From contig CAJUCB010000049.1 in assembly GCA_910584805.1 (NCBI GenBank), forward strand, positions 4,990-14,865: a stretch of DNA of 9,876 bases, written 5' to 3'. Below, one piece after another: positions 6,307-9,876 of this stretch. The notes beneath the pieces were generated by a model that searched no databases, was not told the DNA's origin, and saw only the letters and a program-made list of their open reading frames with translations. The DNA is from an uncultured Oscillospiraceae bacterium (GTDB lineage Bacteria; Bacillota; Clostridia; Oscillospirales; Oscillospiraceae). The position numbers and the translations under genes were made by a program. Numbering within the stretch: position 1 is the stretch's first letter; each line of letters begins with the position of its first letter.

Positions 6307-6540
6307 TTATGAGGGCAGGAGGCAGAGTACCAGGGTGAGCACCATAAAGGCAATGGCCACCCACTTGGTCCAACGGGCCAGTTTGGCGTCTGCGGATTTT
6401 GCCTTGTTCTTGGACAGGAAGGACTCGCTGGCCCCGGCGATGGCGCCCAGGCCGGAGTGCTTTCCGGACTGCCCCAGAACGAATAAGATGAGCAAGGCCC
6501 CCATCAGGACCTGGATGACAGAGACGATTGTTGTTGCCAT
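6307..6540 (-). CDS. secG: Preprotein translocase subunit SecG
   Basis: A 77-residue protein of normal SecG length. It has two membrane helices (about 3-23 and 57-75) joined by the conserved cytoplasmic loop GQSGKHSGLGAIAGASESFL (23-42), the family's most diagnostic stretch. SecG sits beside SecY/SecE in the inner membrane and assists SecA-driven export. The ATG at 6540-6538 has GGAAAGGAA about 9 bases upstream. It has its own promoter (6589-6617) and terminator, so it appears monocistronic. In many Firmicutes secG is followed by rnr and smpB; here it is not. Confidence 0.95.
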   Translation of the reverse strand: MATTIVSVIQVLMGALLILFVLGQSGKHSGLGAIAGASESFLSKNKAKSADAKLARWTKWVAIAFMVLTLVLCLLPS

Positions 6541-6588
6541 ACTGCTTGATTCCTTTCCTTTGGACTTCTGAATAGAATGATACCCTGT

Positions 6589-6617
6589 ATACTAGCACGT
6601 TTTATGGGATTTTGCAA
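6589..6617 (-). promoter_or_regulatory. Promoter of secG
   Basis: On the minus strand, TTGCAA (6617-6612), a 17-base spacer and TAGTAT (6594-6589), with a TG one base before the -10 (extended -10). Transcription should start near 6582, giving a leader of about 40 bases before the secG ATG. Confidence 0.65.
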
Positions 6618-6661
6618 GTGTTTTTCGTATGGGTTAGGATTTCATTTGGGGCGGCTTTTGC

Positions 6662-6727
6662 TTGGGCTTTGCCCAAACCCACCAAAAGGCGCTGCCTCTG
6701 GACTCCGCCACCGTTTGGAAAAGGTGG
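6662..6727. repeat. Cluster of three small hairpins in the intergenic region
   Basis: Three inverted repeats stand in a row. TTGGGC/GCCCAA around TTT is at 6662-6676. CCAAAAGGC with GCCTCTGG around GCT is at 6682-6701 and needs one bulge and one G-U pair. CCACC/GGTGG around 10 bases is at 6708-6727. They lie just past the SLH gene stop (6746). None is followed by a T-tract on either strand, so they are not ordinary terminators. They look like an intergenic repeat element or an RNA 3'-end structure. The 205-base gap (6541-6745) otherwise holds only the secG promoter and ribosome site. Confidence 0.55.
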
Positions 6728-6745
6728 ACGAAAACGCCGCTATGG

Positions 6746-9718
6746 TTACCACATTGTCAGGAGCATCTTTGCCACCTCGGCCCGGCTCACTGCCGCGGTG
6801 GGACGTAATTGGCCGTTGGAGCCGGAGACGACGTTTTGTCCCACCAGGGAGGCCACATAGTTTTTGGCCCAGGCGGGGACGGACCCGGCATCGGAGAAGC
6901 CGCTCAGGTTGGCCTGGGGATAGCCCTTGACCTGCATCCGTCCCAGGATGGTCATGGCCTCCGCCCTGGTGATGGACGCGCTGGCGTTGGCGTTGAGCTG
7001 GCCGCCGCTGCCGCTGCCCTGCATGATGCCCAGGGCGTGGAGGGCCTTGATGGCGTCCAGGTTCCAGGGGGGGATTGCCGCGGTGTCGGCGTAGGGGAGG
7101 GACACATCCTGGTAGTCCGCCAGGGGGATGCCCAGCCACCGGGCGGACATCAGGGCGAAGTCCCCCCGGGTGATGGACTGGCCGGGGAGGAACTTGGCTA
7201 CGCCGTTTTCCGTCACCCCGGTGATGATGCCCAGCTCACTGAGGCGGGTGGTGAAGGGAGCGGCCCAGTGGCCGTCCATGTCGGCGAAGGGGTTGGCGGC
7301 AGCAGAACCGGAGGTGGTGACATAGCCCCGACCCAGGTTCCCGCTGGGGTCGGCGGCAGTGACGGAGACCTGGTGGAGGCTGTTGTCCAACTCCGGCAGG
7401 GTGGCGTGGAGGGTTGCGCGGGGGGCGTCCCAGGTGAAGGGGACGGGCTTGCCGTCCAGCTGCAGGACCATGCGGTCCTGGGAGAGGACGCCTCTGGCGT
7501 CGTCAGTGATAGTCGCGGAGACGGTGTTGCCGTTGACCGTCAGGTTCACCGTGGGGGCGGTGGTGTCCGGGGTGGTTTGGTTGGCCAGGAGAAGCTGGTC
7601 CAGGTAGAGGGTGCCGGTGGAGGCCGCAGCACCTTCAAGCTCTAATCCGTCCAGCCGCAGGCCGGTGAAGGAGGCGGCTCCGGCGGGAACAGGGGCGGTG
7701 AGCCGCTTCCAGCCAGAGAAGTTTAACGTCCCAAAGGATTGGATCAGCTCCGGGGCATCGGTGTCACCGCCTATGTCGAAGGTAGCGGAGAGGGTGCCGC
7801 CGGAGTTGTCCCCATAGACCCAGAGGGAGACATATTTCTCAGAGGGAGAGAGGGGGTGGCTGGCGGACAACTGGGTGTGCGGGCCGTTGTAATCCACTTG
7901 CAGGCTCTGCTTGCCCAGGGCTACATGGTTGGAGCTGTCGGTCAAGGACAGCTTGGCCCCGGTGGGAGTAAAATATGTGTCGTCCTCAAAGTCCGCCAGG
8001 CGGGTGTAGGCACCGGGGGCGTTGACGGAGACGTTCAGAGTGACGCTGCGCTCCCCGGCGGAGACCTGGATTTGTCCACTGGCGGGATCGTTCCCGGCGG
8101 TAAAGACGCCGTTGGTGTCGATGCTGCCCAGGGCGGGGTCAACGGTCCAGGTAAAGCAGTTGTCCTGGCAGGTAAGGGGGAGGGTACGGTAGGTGGCGGA
8201 GGCGTCTAGGTCCACCTGCTGCCCTGGGGTGAGGGAGAGGGAGGAGACGTCTTTGCCGCCGCTGGTGACGCGGATGGTGTCCGGGGTGGAATAGACCTGG
8301 ACGGCGGTGCTGCCGCTGACGGCTTCCACCGAGGCAGTGACGGTATAGACCCCGCTTTCCATGGGGGCGGTGAACACGCCGCCGGGGCTGACGCTGCCGG
8401 CGGAGGCGGACCAGGTCAGCGCCCCGGGGAGCTGTGCCATGGGATACCAGCCGGTGTCCATGGTGGAGGCCGTACACTGGGTGCTGGCCCCGGCTAGGAG
8501 GGTGAGGCTAGAGGGGGTGACGTACAGGGAGCCGGGGATTCCGGTGGAGGACAGGTTGGACACCAGGAACACCGCGTTGGAGACCGAGCGCTGGCTCCCC
8601 CCGGAGGGCTTGTTCACCACGGTGGAGGAGAGGTGGTCGGGATAGGTGGCCACCATGGTGGTGGAGCCGCCTCCGTCCAGGAGCACCGCGTTGGTGCAGC
8701 CCAGCTCCAAGAGGCGTTGCCCCACCATTTGAATGGTGGCGCCGACGCTGTGACCTGCCTGGCGGCCGTCAATGGTGTAGAAAATCACGCTGCCGTCGGC
8801 CTTGGTGCCAATGGCGGTGCGGGGGGCGGCGGAGGATGTGTCCAGGCCGCTGTTGAGGGCGCCGTCTGTGATGAGGCGGTAGAGGCCGCCTACGGCACAG
8901 TCCACATTGTTCCAGCGCTCATCGGGGCTGGTAATGCTAATGTCCACGGTGTCCCCGGGCTTCAGCGCCCGAAGGGCGGCTTGCAGGGAGGCGTCGGCGG
9001 AGGAGGAGATGGAGAGGATGAACCGGCCGTCGGGGAGAGGGGTGGCCCCTTTGGCTTCGATGACCTGTTCCACAGTGCAGGGGACGTTCTTACCGATGCC
9101 CAGCTCCCCAGAGGGGACTAGAACCACGTCCACGCCTGCCAGGGTATTCTTAGTGTTGGCGGAGAAGTCCTCGGTAAAGAGGTAGTAGCCCTTGGCGTTG
9201 CGGACCTTATTGATGCCGTGGAGGTTATAATACTGGCCATGGAAGTTGGCGGTGATCCACAGGGAGGGGCTGCCCACGATGGTGGAGCCGTCGGCGTTGA
9301 AGCCTACAGCGCTGAGGCTGGCGTCGGAGGAACGGAGGACCCCATCGGTGACCACCAGACCCAGGGGGTCGCCGGTGGCCATGACATAATAGTCCCCGTT
9401 GATGCCGCTGAGGACCCGCTTGCCGTTGCCCTCTAGGTCCTTGGCCACGGAGGAGACGGTTTGGAGAGATACTACCGAGGAACCAAAGCTTACCTTGGGG
9501 GAAATACTGGCGGAGGGGATGTAGGTGATATAGTTTTCTGTACGTAGGTCGGAGCGGGAAGCGCTCCACATGACCTCCCGGGAAAGGGTGGTGTTTTCAC
9601 AGATATCCAATGTATAGCCGTAAATGCGGTTGCCCAAGGCGTCGGAGGCCAGGGCAGTGGGACAGAGCAGCGCACAGCAGAGTAAGGCTGCGGCGGCGCG
9701 TTTTAGAAATGGTTTCAT
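6746..9718 (-). CDS. Secreted SLH-domain protein with phosphodiester glycosidase (NAGPA) domain
   Basis: A 990-residue surface protein. The signal peptide MKPFLKRAAAALLCCALLC... is likely cut after TALA (residue 24). The NAGPA-type domain covers about 95-387, with NGDYY at 107-111, PRTAIG at 299-304, DGGGST at 348-353 and a closing SVSNAVFLV. In mammals this fold uncovers mannose-6-phosphate by removing GlcNAc; bacterial members act on sugar-phosphodiester bonds or are untested. Two Ig-like regions follow (about 395-477 and 480-570), then a lectin-like beta-sandwich (about 573-713, opening LADFEDD) and another Ig-like region (720-797). Three SLH domains end the protein (about 810-855, 873-927 and 939-990), with ITRGDF, ITRAEA and VSRAEV motifs. 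SLH domains usually bind pyruvylated wall polymer, so it probably sits on the outer surface. The start is the ATG at 9718 with AAGGAG five bases upstream; the in-frame GTG at 9724 lies within that site. Confidence 0.92.
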   Translation of the reverse strand: MKPFLKRAAAALLCCALLCPTALASDALGNRIYGYTLDICENTTLSREVMWSASRSDLRTENYITYIPSASISPKVSFGSSVVSLQTVSSVAKDLEGNGKRVLSGINGDYYVMATGDPLGLVVTDGVLRSSDASLSAVGFNADGSTIVGSPSLWITANFHGQYYNLHGINKVRNAKGYYLFTEDFSANTKNTLAGVDVVLVPSGELGIGKNVPCTVEQVIEAKGATPLPDGRFILSISSSADASLQAALRALKPGDTVDISITSPDERWNNVDCAVGGLYRLITDGALNSGLDTSSAAPRTAIGTKADGSVIFYTIDGRQAGHSVGATIQMVGQRLLELGCTNAVLLDGGGSTTMVATYPDHLSSTVVNKPSGGSQRSVSNAVFLVSNLSSTGIPGSLYVTPSSLTLLAGASTQCTASTMDTGWYPMAQLPGALTWSASAGSVSPGGVFTAPMESGVYTVTASVEAVSGSTAVQVYSTPDTIRVTSGGKDVSSLSLTPGQQVDLDASATYRTLPLTCQDNCFTWTVDPALGSIDTNGVFTAGNDPASGQIQVSAGERSVTLNVSVNAPGAYTRLADFEDDTYFTPTGAKLSLTDSSNHVALGKQSLQVDYNGPHTQLSASHPLSPSEKYVSLWVYGDNSGGTLSATFDIGGDTDAPELIQSFGTLNFSGWKRLTAPVPAGAASFTGLRLDGLELEGAAASTGTLYLDQLLLANQTTPDTTAPTVNLTVNGNTVSATITDDARGVLSQDRMVLQLDGKPVPFTWDAPRATLHATLPELDNSLHQVSVTAADPSGNLGRGYVTTSGSAAANPFADMDGHWAAPFTTRLSELGIITGVTENGVAKFLPGQSITRGDFALMSARWLGIPLADYQDVSLPYADTAAIPPWNLDAIKALHALGIMQGSGSGGQLNANASASITRAEAMTILGRMQVKGYPQANLSGFSDAGSVPAWAKNYVASLVGQNVVSGSNGQLRPTAAVSRAEVAKMLLTMW

Positions 9719-9723
9719 AGGCA

Positions 9724-9729
9724 CTCCTT
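9724..9729 (-). promoter_or_regulatory. Ribosome binding site that fixes the SLH-protein start
   Basis: AAGGAG on the minus strand ends 5 bases before the ATG at 9718. The upstream in-frame GTG (9724-9722) overlaps the last base of this site, so it cannot be the start served by it. Confidence 0.75.
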
Positions 9730-9748
9730 ATTCAAATAGTGTAAGTGG

Positions 9749-9767
9749 GCCCTTCGCCCCGGAGGGC
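9749..9767 (-). other. Possible leader hairpin of the SLH-protein gene
   Basis: GCCCT (9767-9763 on the minus strand) pairs with AGGGC (9753-9749) around a GC-rich 9-base loop, within the untranslated leader between the promoter and the ribosome site. It is short, has no T-tract and no recognised riboswitch features. Listed because it is the only structure in the leader. Confidence 0.25.
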
Positions 9768-9785
9768 GGAAAAGCTGATGCCACT

Positions 9786-9815
9786 ATCTTACCATATAGA
9801 GTATAGGGGTGTAAA
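9786..9815 (-). promoter_or_regulatory. Promoter of the SLH-protein gene
   Basis: On the minus strand, TTTACA (9815-9810), an 18-base spacer and TAAGAT (9791-9786), with a TG one base before the -10 (extended -10). The predicted start is near 9779, leaving a leader of about 60 bases. The -10 is imperfect. TATACT inside the spacer is an alternative -10 but lacks a -35 at proper distance. Confidence 0.55.
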
Positions 9816-9834
9816 GGGAAGGAAGGAGATGGTT

Positions 9835-9875
9835 GGGGGAGGGGAAGAATGTGGGGGAAAGGGGAAAAACAGGGG
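9835..9875 (+). other. G-run tract with G-quadruplex potential
   Basis: Five runs of four or five G (9835-9839, 9841-9844, 9853-9857, 9861-9864, 9872-9875) are separated by loops of 1, 8, 3 and 7 bases, in an otherwise purine-only stretch apart from a few T and one C. It lies upstream of the SLH-gene promoter, so the G-rich strand is the template strand of that gene. The strict loop limit of 7 is exceeded once. No gene is visible from 9719 to the window end. Confidence 0.4.
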
Positions 9876-9876
9876 A

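Noticed and set aside
6662..6676. TTGGGC/GCCCAA hairpin as the terminator of the SLH gene
   Set aside because: No T-tract follows on the minus strand (GCAAAAGCC follows), so a standard rho-independent terminator is not supported.
6577..6930. A 117-codon plus-strand open frame reaching into the 6541-6745 gap
   Set aside because: Its second half is antisense to the SLH domains, it has no good ribosome site, and the composition (Arg/Pro/Ser) is that of a shadow frame.
8633..9121. A plus-strand open frame rich in Gly/Ala/Val
   Set aside because: It is antisense to the NAGPA domain, which shows clear family motifs on the other strand.
9719..9724. GTG at 9724 as the start of the SLH protein
   Set aside because: The GTG overlaps the AAGGAG ribosome site; the ATG at 9718 has the right spacing and gives a normal signal peptide.

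Overview
The window reads as chromosomal DNA from a high-GC Gram-positive anaerobe of the Clostridia. The Oscillospiraceae (Flavonifractor / Lawsonibacter-like) are my best guess. The grounds are strong AGGAGG-type ribosome sites, a VanW/YoaR-type envelope protein, a three-SLH-domain surface protein, a PepV-type dipeptidase and paired short chromate-transporter proteins, all at high GC. The assignment is inference from gene types and composition. No mobile element, CRISPR array, tRNA or rRNA was seen.

Layout. (1) Bases 1-123, minus: the first 41 residues of a flavodoxin-like protein, cut off by the window edge. (2) Bases 124-339: a divergent promoter region with one promoter each way and a 14-bp perfect palindrome between them. 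(3) Bases 340-2986, plus: a two-gene unit of a membrane-anchored VanW-domain protein and a polytopic membrane protein, 16 bp apart. (4) Bases 2997-3045: a strong hairpin with an A-tract on one side and a T-tract on the other, placed to terminate the convergent units from both sides. (5) Bases 3045-6192, minus: a compact four-gene unit read from the right: YheO/DauR-type PAS-HTH regulator, M20 dipeptidase (PepV/Sapep type), then two single-domain chromate-transporter-family proteins. The junctions are a zero-gap TGA/GTG, a 17-bp gap and a 4-bp ATGA overlap. (6) Bases 6258-6540, minus: secG with its own promoter and terminator. (7) Bases 6541-6745: 205 non-coding bases holding the secG promoter and a cluster of small hairpins. 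(8) Bases 6746-9718, minus: a 990-residue secreted phosphodiester-glycosidase (NAGPA-domain) protein with Ig-like and lectin-like modules and three C-terminal SLH domains, with its own promoter. (9) Bases 9816-9876: a G-rich, purine-rich tract.

How the genes fit together. Much of the window concerns the cell envelope: the VanW protein and its membrane partner, SecG for protein export, and an S-layer-type glycosidase. The least ordinary part is the four-gene unit, where a ligand-sensing type of regulator, a cytosolic dipeptidase and a two-subunit CHR transporter appear to be co-transcribed. This suggests the CHR pair may move a metabolite tied to peptide or amino-acid metabolism rather than chromate itself. 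That last step is inference.
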